Positions 25,205 through 34,281 of a stretch of DNA of 64,000 bases are shown here, in pieces. The notes beneath the pieces are model-generated. The model was not told where the DNA came from. It was given only the letters and a program-made list of their open reading frames with translations, and made no database searches. The first letter of the stretch is position 1; the number at the start of each line of letters is the position of its first letter. The DNA is from CBDAQA01 sp965198865. GTDB taxonomy: Bacteria; Planctomycetota; Phycisphaerae; Tepidisphaerales; Tepidisphaeraceae. The stretch lies in assembly GCA_965198865.1 (NCBI GenBank), contig CBDAQA010000005.1, positions 1 to 64,000 on the forward strand, in the 5' to 3' direction. Made by a program: the position numbers and the translations under genes.

Positions 25205-26058
25205 GCGCCGGTCAGGAGGATGTCGCGGGCCTGCGCCAGGGTCGCCTGGCGATCGGCTGCTGGACTGCCGAGGAGCAGGTCTGGCGGGCCGGCGTCGGCT
25301 TGGTCATCGCCGTTGCCGTAGCGCGTGACGGGGCCGGGTGCCCTCGCCCGATCCAGCCAGAGCAGGGCGGCGTCCGGATTGCGGCCGCGCAACGTATCGA
25401 ACAGGGTCTTCATCGTTTGGTCCGTGTCTCGATCGGTTCGCTCGATGACGAGCAGGAGGGGGCCCACTTCGGTGACGGCGGCGAGGATGAGGTCGGCCCT
25501 CGCGCGGATGGCGGGCCAGGACTGGGCGCCCGCGGTGGTCCGGTCGAGCTCGGCGGCGGGCAAGACGGTGTCGAAGGTGACGCCGTAGCGCAGGCTAGTC
25601 GCCTGCCAGACGCCCTGGCTCGGATGGAGGTGGAGATCCTCGAGATCAAGGTCGTCGAAGCTTGTGGCGAGCGCGTCGGCAAGGGCGAGCGCGTCGGGGG
25701 CGTGGAGCGCGGGCGCGTCGGCCGCAGCGAGATCGAGGATGCGCGGCCACCAGCCTGGACGGCGGAGCTGGGCGCCGAGATTGAACGAGATCCGGTCGCC
25801 GTTGGCCGCCTGAAGGATCAGGGAGGCGTCGTCGAGAGCCGGGTCATCCTCGGCGGGAAGGCGGGCGGACAGCGCGATCCGGTCGGATGCGGCCGAGTTG
25901 GTGCTCAGCAGATGCGGCTCGCGCCCGGGGAGATCGAGATGAAGCGAGTCGAGCGGGACGGTGGCGGTCAGTGTCGCGTCGAGTTCGAGGGTCATGGCGT
26001 CACCCAGGTCGCGCAGAACGAAGCGTGCGATGTCGAGCCTGTAGCTCGAGGCCTTCAT
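25201..26058 (-). CDS. hypothetical protein in glycosyltransferase cluster
   Basis: 285 residues, soluble, rich in Asp/Ala/Leu. The N-terminal 130 residues alternate beta-like (RLDIARFVLRDLGDAMTLELD) and the remainder contains LLLVIERTDRDTDQTMKTLFDTLRG. No family recognised. Its overlap with the downstream glycosyltransferase suggests joint function. Confidence 0.6.
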   Translation of the reverse strand: MKASSYRLDIARFVLRDLGDAMTLELDATLTATVPLDSLHLDLPGREPHLLSTNSAASDRIALSARLPAEDDPALDDASLILQAANGDRISFNLGAQLRRPGWWPRILDLAAADAPALHAPDALALADALATSFDDLDLEDLHLHPSQGVWQATSLRYGVTFDTVLPAAELDRTTAGAQSWPAIRARADLILAAVTEVGPLLLVIERTDRDTDQTMKTLFDTLRGRNPDAALLWLDRARAPGPVTRYGNGDDQADAGPPDLLLGSPAADRQATLAQARDILLTGA

Positions 26059-26106
26059 TGCACGCCTGACCCGGTTGGACGAGAGTCCGTCACCTGCTTT
26101 GGGCCT

Positions 26107-27033
26107 CTAGCCGGGCTGCCGCCCTTCGCGCTTGCCGTAAGCAATGTAGTGGGCGAACGGGTCCTGCCCGGACAGGGACACGTCGGGATTGAGCATGCGG
26201 TAGCGGTCGGAGTCGAAGCCGGGCGCAGTGACGATGCCGTAGCAGCGCGCGGCGGACAGGGCCGGGAAGTCGGACAGGAACGCGTTCATCTCGTCGTCGC
26301 TGCGCCAGGGCAGACGGTAGATCGGGTCCCTGGCCACGGAGGCGAGAAGTGCTCCGTTTCGCTCCAGGCTGTCCATGTCGGAGTTCGACGGCACGTCACG
26401 CAGCTCGAGGCCGCTGTCGACGACATAGAAGTAGGCGCTCGGCTCGGGTCCATTGTCGCGGCGGACGCCGCCGAAGCCGGCGCGCAGGCAGCGGAACGAG
26501 ACATCGGAATGCTCATGGCCGTATTTGCCGAAGCGCGGATCGAAGTAGCCGATGTTGAGCAGGCACTCGCGGGTAAAGGCGAGGCACTGGCCGCCGATGA
26601 TGTGGGTGATGCCGGGATCGGCGGCGCGGCAGGCGCCGGTGAGCACGTGGTGGCGCAGATGGGCGGGGGCGAAGTTGACGTGGCCGAACGCCAGCGTGGC
26701 CTCGATCCACTCCTGTTCCCAACCGTGAAGCCTGGGCAGGACGTCGTCGTCCATCAGCACGATGACGTCGGCGCCGGTCCTGTTGACGAGGTGGAACAGG
26801 CCGCGATTCTTGTTCCAGGCGATGCCGCGGTTAGGCCCGGCGATGACGTCGAAGCGGGCGCCGCTCAGGGTTTCGGGCGTGCCGTCGGTCGAGCCGTCGT
26901 CGGAGATGACGAGATCGTAGTCGACGGAGGTGAAGCGTTCGAGCCTGTGGACGAGGTCGATGATGGCGTCGCGGCGGTTGTAGGTGGTGACCGCGATGCC
27001 GAGACGCGGCCGGCGGCGGGACGTGGTGGTCAT
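26107..27033 (-). CDS. glycosyltransferase family 2
   Basis: 308 residues. GT-A start GIAVTTYNRRDAIIDLV, VISDDGSTDGT, GPNRGIAWNKNRGL and the DxD motif VLMDDDVLPR at about 93-102. IGGQCLAFTRECLLNIGYFDPRFGKYGHEHSDVSFRC fits the acceptor region. The C-terminal 60 residues (DRYRMLNPDVSLSGQDPFAHYIAYGKREGR) match a short module often attached to glycan-related proteins. Cytosolic. Confidence 0.9.
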   Translation of the reverse strand: MTTTSRRRPRLGIAVTTYNRRDAIIDLVHRLERFTSVDYDLVISDDGSTDGTPETLSGARFDVIAGPNRGIAWNKNRGLFHLVNRTGADVIVLMDDDVLPRLHGWEQEWIEATLAFGHVNFAPAHLRHHVLTGACRAADPGITHIIGGQCLAFTRECLLNIGYFDPRFGKYGHEHSDVSFRCLRAGFGGVRRDNGPEPSAYFYVVDSGLELRDVPSNSDMDSLERNGALLASVARDPIYRLPWRSDDEMNAFLSDFPALSAARCYGIVTAPGFDSDRYRMLNPDVSLSGQDPFAHYIAYGKREGRQPG

Positions 27034-27094
27034 CTCGAAGTCTCCGGCGCCTGGGACGCACGGCTGACAGAGCTAGAGCGCGAAAGCGTTTCGG

Positions 27095-27388
27095 TCAAGC
27101 AACGTCTCCGACCCTCGTGCCGCCGGTGCTCGCGTCGATCTTGCGGCGTGTCAGTGCGACGAAGTCGGAGATCGAGGAGAGCTTGTCGACCTCGGCGCTG
27201 CGGAAACGGACGGCGAAGGATTTCTGGACGTCGAGAATGATGTTGATCATCACGATCGAGTCCCAGCCCTCCACGTCGCGGGCCGAGGTGGAGGGCTCGA
27301 GAGGCAGGTCCGGCTCGTCGAGATGCTCGCGGATCAAGCCCGCGATCCGTTCGAAGATGTCCTGGTCGGACGGCGACGTCTTGTTCAT
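27095..27388 (-). CDS. acyl carrier protein
   Basis: 97 residues with the phosphopantetheine Ser in VEGWDSIVMINI (Ser about 44). Divergent from fatty-acid AcpP (DSLD); the WDSI form is common in carrier proteins of specialised or glycan-linked pathways. The start overlaps the stop of the preceding gene as ATGA. No ketosynthase or adenylation gene is in the window. Confidence 0.88.
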   Translation of the reverse strand: MNKTSPSDQDIFERIAGLIREHLDEPDLPLEPSTSARDVEGWDSIVMINIILDVQKSFAVRFRSAEVDKLSSISDFVALTRRKIDASTGGTRVGDVA

Positions 27389-28362
27389 TCGGGCATCAAT
27401 CCTGGCACGCGGCGAAGGAGATCCGTCCAGAGGTCCGGGCGGTTTTCCAGGGCGCGGTCGATCTGCGTGAGATAGCCGATATGGGCACGGAACAGGCCGT
27501 CCTCTACCTCGCGGACGGTGCCGTGCGGGTTGGCCTCGTCAGCCCGGGTGACCCAGACCATCCGGTTCGGGCCGCGTTCGCGCAGCGCGGTGAACAGTTC
27601 GCGCATGCCCCGCTCGTCGCCGCCTTCGACCCGCCGGATGAATGTTTTCTCCGCATCCTGAAGGTCCTCGAGGAATTTCCGGGCGAGATAGCGTAGCTTG
27701 ACCGACTCCTTGCGTTGGATGTCGGCCTCCGAGATTGCGTAAGGGAACCGACCGGTGTGCAGGACGAAGTCGAAGGCGCGGCTCTTGACGAGCCACTCGC
27801 CGAGGACTTCGCCGGCCTCGAGGTCGCCATCCTCGGCGAAGCCGGCGAAGTCGGCACGGATGGCGTCGGCGATGCGGAACGGGTCAGACGAGCCTGTGAA
27901 ACGGAACAGTCCGAGTTGGTCGACGCCGAACCTGCGCTGGACGAAACCGAATTCGCAGCTGTCGCCGAGGCTCTCGCAACGCGTGAAGAGATCGACGACG
28001 TCCGATGTAACGGCCAAGCCGTCGTCGAAGGCGGAGCCGACCTCGATGAAGACACGGGAGCGGCCGAGGTCCACTTCGAGACGCACGTCGTCGAAGTCAA
28101 GAGGGTCGTCTCCCGTACGGATGACGGCGTGGAAGCGGGCGTTCTCGGCCATCGCGCCCTTGAACCGGGTAAGATCGGGACTTGGCAGGTTGATGTTGGT
28201 GATCGGAAATGTGGCCGGCCTCGACCCATGGAATCGCAAGGTCATCGCACGCGGCGGCGCATCGGCGACCAGCCAGCCGGAGATCACCAACTCGTCGCGG
28301 CGGCCGCTGAAGACCTCGCGGACGAATGATTCGACGGCGTAATCGATACTTTGCACCGTCAT
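27385..28362 (-). CDS. uncharacterised protein with SLGDSCEFG motif (DUF1796-like)
   Basis: 325 residues. The second half begins with CESLGDSCEFGFVQRRFGVDQLGLFRF, resembling the putative papain-like DUF1796 proteins that occur in glycan loci; a Cys in the motif would be the nucleophile. The first 130 residues (LVISGWLVADAPPRAMTLRFHG) look like an extra beta domain. Coupled to the acyl carrier protein, so a carrier-linked modification or thioester role is possible but unproven. Confidence 0.55.
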   Translation of the reverse strand: MTVQSIDYAVESFVREVFSGRRDELVISGWLVADAPPRAMTLRFHGSRPATFPITNINLPSPDLTRFKGAMAENARFHAVIRTGDDPLDFDDVRLEVDLGRSRVFIEVGSAFDDGLAVTSDVVDLFTRCESLGDSCEFGFVQRRFGVDQLGLFRFTGSSDPFRIADAIRADFAGFAEDGDLEAGEVLGEWLVKSRAFDFVLHTGRFPYAISEADIQRKESVKLRYLARKFLEDLQDAEKTFIRRVEGGDERGMRELFTALRERGPNRMVWVTRADEANPHGTVREVEDGLFRAHIGYLTQIDRALENRPDLWTDLLRRVPGLMPE

Positions 28363-28479
28363 GAGCCGGTTTCCGGTTGAAGCGCCGGAGGGTTTGCGGA
28401 AACGGGGCGGCTTTGCAAGTCCAGAGGCTGAGACGCCCCTGGATGCCGCCGCCCCTTCAGGCGCTACGAGGCGATGATG

Positions 28480-29070
28480 CTACGACGCAGAGGTGTGGTG
28501 GTGATGGTGGTGATAATGCCCGCCGCCGTGATGGCCCATCATCTTGGCGTTGATCTCATCGGCCATCTCGATGTGATGCTGGATGGTCGGCTCGGTCTGC
28601 TCGGCGAACGCCTTGAGATCGGGGTCGGTGCCGGAGGTTGCTTCCTGTTGGAAGGCGGCCAGGACTTCCTTGTGGTCGGCGATCTGGTCGGCGATGTAGT
28701 CGCGGTTGAACTTTGGCCCGTGCTCGGCCGACAGGGCGGTGGCCTCCTGCGTCTGCGCGTCGGACGGGCTGGCAGGCGGTGTGACGCCCTTCTTGGCCGC
28801 GATCTGGGCGAGCTGGTTGTTCGCCTGGGTGTGGTCGGTGATCATCGTCTGGGCGAAGTTCTGGATCGCGGGCGAACGGCTGTTCTTCTGGGCGATCTGC
28901 GCTTCGGCGATTTCGGCCAGGCCGCCCTGGGTGGCGGCGGTGATGAAGGCCGCGTCGCCGGCGGCGAGCGGCGGCGGCGCCGGGGGTGCGGGCGGCGGAG
29001 GCGGGTTGCCGGCACAGGCGGCGAGCGGAAGGAGACCGAGGGCGAAACCCCAGCGAATGACGTTGTTCAT
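28480..29070 (-). CDS. DUF4142 lipoprotein with natural His-rich tail
   Basis: 196 residues from ATG 29070. Signal with lipobox LAACAGN, then a Pro-rich linker, then the DUF4142 four-helix domain (FAQTMITDHTQANNQLAQIAAKKG, FNRDYIADQIADHKEVLAAFQQEA). DUF4142 proteins resemble DUF305/ferritin-like helical bundles and are exported. The C-terminus reads GHYHHHHHHTSAS, an inborn hexahistidine, suggesting metal binding. Single gene. Confidence 0.85.
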   Translation of the reverse strand: MNNVIRWGFALGLLPLAACAGNPPPPPAPPAPPPLAAGDAAFITAATQGGLAEIAEAQIAQKNSRSPAIQNFAQTMITDHTQANNQLAQIAAKKGVTPPASPSDAQTQEATALSAEHGPKFNRDYIADQIADHKEVLAAFQQEATSGTDPDLKAFAEQTEPTIQHHIEMADEINAKMMGHHGGGHYHHHHHHTSAS

Positions 29071-29231
29071 AATGGTATGGGCCCTTTTGTTGTACTTCGA
29101 GGACGCGATGGTCCGTTGCACCGGCTACATACGCGCGAGAAAGTGAAACGTTCGCCGACTTTGTCCAGAGCCGACTTTAGCGGACTGCCTAAGTCTGGCG
29201 CAGGCCAGACTGGCGGCTCCGTGTCCCACGA

Positions 29232-30278
29232 TCAGACCAGTCCGGTCCAGCCACCGACCCACAGGCGAACACACACGATCTCGATGGCGAGCAGGACGAG
29301 CAGGGCGGCAAGACGCGGCAGGCGGCCGGACACACGGTCGATGAGGTCGGCGAGCGTGAGGAGGAAGACGGGGTTGGCGCCGACGAAGCGGCCCATGCTC
29401 TGCGTCGATCCCGAGGAGAGAGCGAGCAGGATTGTGCCGGCCAGCGTGAAGCCCTCGGCCGGGCGGCCGCGGAACGCCTGCAGGGCGGCGGCGGCGAAGC
29501 CGGCGATAGCCATGCCGACGAACAGCAGCAGTCCGTGCGGACCGCCGGGGCGGAGCGCTTTGGCGGTGTCGGCGACGAGAGCGGCGGCCGGGTTGGCGAG
29601 GTGCCGCTCCCAGCCGGACTGGGCATGGACAAAGACAAGCGGATCGCCGGTGGCGAGCCGGCAGTAAGCCATCCAGGCGAACAGGGGAACAAGCGCCGCC
29701 AAACCGGGTCCGAGGGCGAGGAGAGAGGCGGGAAAGCGGGCGCTGGCCGCGCGGACGAGGCAGGCGACGCCGAGCGGAACTCCGAAGACGATCCCGCTCG
29801 GACGGGTAAGGATGAGGACGGCGCAGGCGAGCCCGGCGGATCCGTTCAGCCCGCGCCGCAGGGCGAACAGAGTGGCCAGAGCGAACATGGCGTAGGGAGC
29901 TTCCGAGTAGCCGGTGGCGAAGAGTGCGCCGAACGGCTGGCAGACGCAGAGCAGGAGCCAGGTCGAGGCACGGGCCTTTCCGCTGCATCCATCACCGCGG
30001 GAGGCCGCCCGGTAGACCACGCCGAGGACGGCGACGGCGAACGTGCAGAGCGAGGCCATGACGGACGCGGCGGCGGGTCCGGGCAGGCCGGAGACAGCAC
30101 GGACGGCGGCGATCAGGGCGGGGGTCACGGGGAGAAACGGCCAGCCGCGCTGCAGGTGACCATGGAGACCCGGGAGTGGCGGCAGGTCGTAGCCGTGGGC
30201 GGCGATGCCCGTATACCAGCGGCAGTCCCAGCGGCAGAGGGTCGAGGCGGGGTGGGCGCCGAGCAGCGTGGCGAACAC
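29232..30278 (-). CDS. polytopic glycosyltransferase-like membrane protein (PIG-V type)
   Basis: At least 348 residues with 8-9 membrane segments. CRWDCRWYTGIAAHGYD followed by WPFLPVTPALIAAV resembles the luminal WDxxWY region of PIG-V mannosyltransferases, which use lipid-linked sugars. GTG 30278 is given, but the first membrane segment appears to start about 25 codons earlier, where only CTG codons are in frame; the true start is uncertain. Confidence 0.7.
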   Translation of the reverse strand: MFATLLGAHPASTLCRWDCRWYTGIAAHGYDLPPLPGLHGHLQRGWPFLPVTPALIAAVRAVSGLPGPAAASVMASLCTFAVAVLGVVYRAASRGDGCSGKARASTWLLLCVCQPFGALFATGYSEAPYAMFALATLFALRRGLNGSAGLACAVLILTRPSGIVFGVPLGVACLVRAASARFPASLLALGPGLAALVPLFAWMAYCRLATGDPLVFVHAQSGWERHLANPAAALVADTAKALRPGGPHGLLLFVGMAIAGFAAAALQAFRGRPAEGFTLAGTILLALSSGSTQSMGRFVGANPVFLLTLADLIDRVSGRLPRLAALLVLLAIEIVCVRLWVGGWTGLV

Positions 30279-30407
30279 GATCCAGCGCGCGAAAACGAGG
30301 AAGGCGGCCGTGCCGACCAGGGCGGCCGCGGGCGAGCGGCGGATCAGGTTCAGAGGAGAACCAAACGTGCGGCGCTGCTCAAGGCGTTGGGTCGGGCCAG
30401 GCCGCGG

Positions 30408-31358
30408 TCAGCGGCGGTTGCGGAAGCGTTCGACGGCGGCCACGAGCGCGCGGCGTATGCCGGGCTCCAGGGCCGAGTGGCCGGCGTCGGGGACGACGGT
30501 CAGGCGAGCCTGCGGCCAGGAGGCGGCGAGGTCGAAGGCGCTCTGGGCGGGACAGATCATATCGTAGCGGCCCTGGACGATCTCGGCGTGGAGGTCGGCG
30601 ATGCGGTGCATGTTGCCGAGCAGGCCTCCGGGGGGAAGGAACAGGTTATTGGCGAAGTAGAAGGCTTCGATGCGGGCAAGGCCCAGGGCGGAACGGTCGC
30701 GGGCGAAGGACGCGACCGTGTCGGGGCTCGGCAGGAGGGTGGAACAGGAGCCTTCGTAGAGCGACCAGGCGCGGGCGGCCGGGAGATGGACGGCCGGGTC
30801 CGGATCGACAAGGCGGCGGAGATAGCCGGCGAGCAGGTCGTCCTGCTCGTTCTCGGGCAGGAAACTCGCGAAGGCGGCATGGGCGTCGGGGAAGATGCGG
30901 GCCAAGCCGTGGAGGAACCAGTCGAGCTCGGGCGCGCGGCCGAGGAAGACGCCGCGCAGGACCAGCCCGGCGACCCGGTCGGGGTGGGCCTGCGCATAGG
31001 CCAGCGCAAGCGTGGAGCCCCAGGAGCCGCCGAACAGGAGGAAACGGTCGATGTTGAGATGGTCGCGCAGCTTCTCGATGTCGGCGACGAGGTCGGGGGT
31101 GGTGTTGTCGTGGAGGCTGCCGAGCGGGCGGGAGCGGCCGGCGCCGCGCTGGTCGAAGATCACGACGCGCCAGAAGCCCGGGTCGAAGAAGCGGCGGTGC
31201 ACGGCGCCGGCGCCGGCGCCGGGACCGCCGTGGAGGAACAGGACGGGACGGCCGTTGGGGTCGCCGACCTGCTCCCAATACATCACGTGGCCGGCGGTCA
31301 GCGGCAGGTAGCCGGTCTCGAACGGACCGATTTCGGGGAACAGGTCGCCTCTGGGCAT
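30408..31358 (-). CDS. pip: proline iminopeptidase
   Basis: 316-residue alpha/beta hydrolase that removes N-terminal proline. HGGPGAG forms the oxyanion hole, FDQRGAGRSRP follows, the nucleophile is in GGSWGSTLALAYAQ (Ser about 110), and the catalytic His is in VPDAGHSALEPG near the end. GRYDMICPAQSAFDLA carries the Asp region. Length and motif order fit the S33 family exactly. Confidence 0.95.
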   Translation of the reverse strand: MPRGDLFPEIGPFETGYLPLTAGHVMYWEQVGDPNGRPVLFLHGGPGAGAGAVHRRFFDPGFWRVVIFDQRGAGRSRPLGSLHDNTTPDLVADIEKLRDHLNIDRFLLFGGSWGSTLALAYAQAHPDRVAGLVLRGVFLGRAPELDWFLHGLARIFPDAHAAFASFLPENEQDDLLAGYLRRLVDPDPAVHLPAARAWSLYEGSCSTLLPSPDTVASFARDRSALGLARIEAFYFANNLFLPPGGLLGNMHRIADLHAEIVQGRYDMICPAQSAFDLAASWPQARLTVVPDAGHSALEPGIRRALVAAVERFRNRR

Positions 31359-31376
31359 GGGGCGATTATGAGAGAG

Positions 31377-31426
31377 TTGGGGCGCCGCCCCAAGCCCCGC
31401 TGGGCCGGCGGCCCCAGACCCGCCCG
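31377..31426 (+). repeat. palindromic repeat copy 8 (forward)
   Basis: TTGGGGCGCCGCCCCAA arm, CCCCGCTGGGCC core and GGCGGCCCCAGACCCGCCC. Between the GH52 stop and the pip start. Confidence 0.85.
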
Positions 31427-31453
31427 GATTTGTTGCGGGTCTGGAGGTGGCGG

Positions 31454-33694
31454 CTAGGACACGGGGGGTTCTTGGAGCCAGACGATGCTCGTCACGCCGC
31501 GTGGGTAGTAGAGGCTGCCGCCGGGCACCTGGTTGATGACCTGGTCGCCGAAGGCGGTCAGGGCGCCGGCCGTTTGCGTGAGCCAGACGACCGATTGGGC
31601 GTCTGCGGCGTTCGTGACCGGGCGGATCGACTGTCCGAGCACCTGACGGCCGACGAACTCGTTGAGGAAGATCTTCGACAGCCAGGTGTTCTGGTTCAGG
31701 CTCTGACTGTCGAGGTTCCAGCCGCCGTTGGGGAAGATGCAGTATTGGGTGGACAGGACGGTGGTCAGGTGCCGGTTGAGCGCCTTGATGTAGTCGCCGT
31801 AGAGGCCGTGCGGGGACACCGCGTCCTGGCGGCCGGCGAAGTAGGGGTAGACCAGGCCTTCGACGACCGGAATGATCGGGATGGCCTCGCCGTTGTAGAC
31901 GTTGGACGCGATGAAGCCGGCGGGCTGCATGGCGGCCGTGATGGTCGCCGCCGCTTTGGACGCCTGGGAGAAGGCGCCGACCGAGCGAACGATGTCGGGG
32001 GCGCCCAGCAGCAGGAACTCGAGAATGACGTAGGCGGCCCATTCCTTGCCGCCGAGATAGGTGTTGCCGACGGCCTCCGTCAGGCCGGGGCCGACGCTGT
32101 CGTAGGTGGTGATCTCCTCGCCGGTGCCGACGACGCTGGCGTTGAAGCTCTCGATGCCGTCGCGCTGCGCGGTGTTGGGGTTGTCGCGGTTGGCGATGCT
32201 GTCGAAGGTCGCCTGCAGGACCGGAATGTACTGCTTGTACCATTTCAGGTCGTTGGTCTGGTTGATGTAGACGCCGGCGATCAGCACCCAGTTCACCAGT
32301 TCCTCGCCGGCCTGGTAGGAGAAGGTGCCGAAGACGTTCGGCCTCTCGTAGGCCGAGGTGCCGTCGGGCGAGAAGTTCGGCCACTGTCCCATGTCGTGGG
32401 TGAAGTCGATGCCGCCGGGCGCGTCCGCGTTGCCTTGGGTCTCGACGCCGGTCTGGTAGGAATAGAAGTTGTAGGAGTTCTCCAGGACGTTGCGGACCGT
32501 CCACGGATTCATGCCGATTTCGAAGAACACGTGGTCGACCGTGAGGTCGAAGGTGTTCATGTACTGATACTGGCCTTCCATGACGATCCACCAGGGCGCG
32601 CCGGTGGTGTCCTGCAGGAAGGCGGTGTTGCCGTAGTAGGAGTGGATCGACTGCGAGAGCAGGAACTTCTGATCGGGCGTGATCGTGGCGTTGTCGACCA
32701 GGAGGTTGTCCTTGGCGAAGGACGCGACACGGGACGGCAGGCCGGTCAGGGCGGCGGTGATCACGGCACCGATCGACGCGTAGTAGCGGGTATACCAGAA
32801 GGAGGTCGGGCGGACGGCGTTGGTGACGTTGCCGCCGGCGAAGAAGCAGATGGCGAAACGCACGGTGGCGGACTTGCCGGCGGGGACGTGGACGGAGATG
32901 CCGCCGACAGCGCCGCCGGTGCCGGTGCCGGCCAGCCCGGTGGCGAGGTCAGTCGCGGCGAACGGGATGGCGCCGGCGTCGCCGGTGGCAATCGCGGTCT
33001 GCTCGGAGCCGGTGCCGAAGCTGACGGCCGGGTTCGACTGGTCGAGGACGGCGGCGCTGCCGCCGGAGACGGCGAAGAAGCCGGTCTTGGCGGACGTGCC
33101 GCTCGTGTTGTCGATCACGAGCTCGGCGAAGATCGCGGGAAGAAGGACGTCTTCGATCGGGTGCGAGCCGGATGTCGACTTGCCGGTCAGCGAGCCGTGC
33201 TGGCTGCCGGCCGGCACGCCGGTCGGGTTCGGGATCGACCGGACGGGCGAGAACAGGGTGAACGAGAAGTCGGTGGTGGCGAAGGTGTCGCTGGCGACGC
33301 GGAAGTCACGGGTCACGGCGTCCTGGGCGTAGGCACCGACGCTGGGCGAGATCGACGGATCGAAGAAGGGAAGCGCGGTGATGGCACCGTCCTGCACGAT
33401 ACCGACATAGGTGCTCTGCTTGCCGGGCAGCTTCTGCTGCTGGCCGAAGCCGCCATTCGCGCCCGGGTAGCCGAGTGTGAAGGTGGCGTAGGCACCGATC
33501 GGAGAATGATGGGCGTTGAAGAAGATGTCGGTGGGCGTGAAGGACGGGGTAGTGTCGTTGGGGCCGGTGGCGCCGAAGGCGAGATTGGCGAACGGTGTCA
33601 GGCCGCCGAGGGCCAGGCCCGCGCCCGACAAGGCGGATGCGCGCAGAACAGCGCGGCGGGTGCTGCCATGCGGCCGATCATTTTGATCGCTCAT
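31454..33694 (-). CDS. Tat-exported glycoside hydrolase, GH52-like
   Basis: 746 residues. The N-terminus has a twin-arginine signal (STRRAVLRAS then a hydrophobic stretch ending LAFGATG). The body reads like GH52 beta-xylosidases: KFLLSQSIHSYYGNTAFL, MEGQYQYMNTFDLTVDHVFFE with the presumed nucleophile Glu, MNPWTVRNVLENSYNFYSYQ, GGIDFTHDMGQWPNF, EELVNWVLIAGVYI, GEEITTYDSV with the presumed acid Asp, and AIPIIPVVEGLVYPYF. GH52 enzymes are mostly known from Bacillota as cytosolic proteins, so the Tat signal is unusual. The substrate is probably a xylo-oligosaccharide or related sugar. Confidence 0.83.
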   Translation of the reverse strand: MSDQNDRPHGSTRRAVLRASALSGAGLALGGLTPFANLAFGATGPNDTTPSFTPTDIFFNAHHSPIGAYATFTLGYPGANGGFGQQQKLPGKQSTYVGIVQDGAITALPFFDPSISPSVGAYAQDAVTRDFRVASDTFATTDFSFTLFSPVRSIPNPTGVPAGSQHGSLTGKSTSGSHPIEDVLLPAIFAELVIDNTSGTSAKTGFFAVSGGSAAVLDQSNPAVSFGTGSEQTAIATGDAGAIPFAATDLATGLAGTGTGGAVGGISVHVPAGKSATVRFAICFFAGGNVTNAVRPTSFWYTRYYASIGAVITAALTGLPSRVASFAKDNLLVDNATITPDQKFLLSQSIHSYYGNTAFLQDTTGAPWWIVMEGQYQYMNTFDLTVDHVFFEIGMNPWTVRNVLENSYNFYSYQTGVETQGNADAPGGIDFTHDMGQWPNFSPDGTSAYERPNVFGTFSYQAGEELVNWVLIAGVYINQTNDLKWYKQYIPVLQATFDSIANRDNPNTAQRDGIESFNASVVGTGEEITTYDSVGPGLTEAVGNTYLGGKEWAAYVILEFLLLGAPDIVRSVGAFSQASKAAATITAAMQPAGFIASNVYNGEAIPIIPVVEGLVYPYFAGRQDAVSPHGLYGDYIKALNRHLTTVLSTQYCIFPNGGWNLDSQSLNQNTWLSKIFLNEFVGRQVLGQSIRPVTNAADAQSVVWLTQTAGALTAFGDQVINQVPGGSLYYPRGVTSIVWLQEPPVS

Positions 33695-33891
33695 CGTTTT
33701 CTCCCTGTTTGGTCCCTATCCCGACTTCGTTCGGGTCTCGAAGACCGCGGCAGAATAATGGACCGGAATTGGAACGCCATGCCTTTTGGGATCACTTCAG
33801 CTTGTTCTTGCATGTGTAGGAATGAGATCTCTGGAGGCCACGTGTGTACGCTTGCGAACCCAATCGGTTTAGTTCGGCAGGAATTGTCGAG

Positions 33892-34281
33892 ATGAGGGTG
33901 CAGACGCTTCGGGCGGTCTCTGTCGTGGCCGCCGGCCTGTTCGGCGGGACAGGCGTCGCGATGGCGGCGATGGCGGCGCATCTCGGGCCGAAGCTCCTGT
34001 CGTCGGAGGCGCAGGTCATTCTGCGGCAGGGTGTGGAGATGCAGATGTGGCATGCGCTCGCCCTGCTCGGGGCGGGTGCTTCGGTGAGGCGTGCGGATCT
34101 GGTGTCGATCCTGGCGGTGCTCGGGCTGACGGCCGGGACGGTGGCGTTCTGCGCCGGTGTCTACGCGTTGGCGCTCGGCGGTGTCAGCCTAGGCCCGATG
34201 GCGCCGACGGGCGGGACGGTGCTGATCGCGTCCTGGCTCCTCCTGGCGTTCATGGGACTGCGTGGCTCTCGCAGCGATTAG
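33892..34281 (+). CDS. DUF423 membrane protein
   Basis: 129 residues with four membrane segments from ATG 33892. DUF423 signals: GGTGVAMAAMAAHLGPKLLS, a VEMQMWHALALLGAG segment and SLGPMAPTGGTVLIASWLLLA. Function unknown in the family (YgdD group). The stop overlaps the convergent membrane protein gene by three bases. Confidence 0.85.
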   Translation: MRVQTLRAVSVVAAGLFGGTGVAMAAMAAHLGPKLLSSEAQVILRQGVEMQMWHALALLGAGASVRRADLVSILAVLGLTAGTVAFCAGVYALALGGVSLGPMAPTGGTVLIASWLLLAFMGLRGSRSD

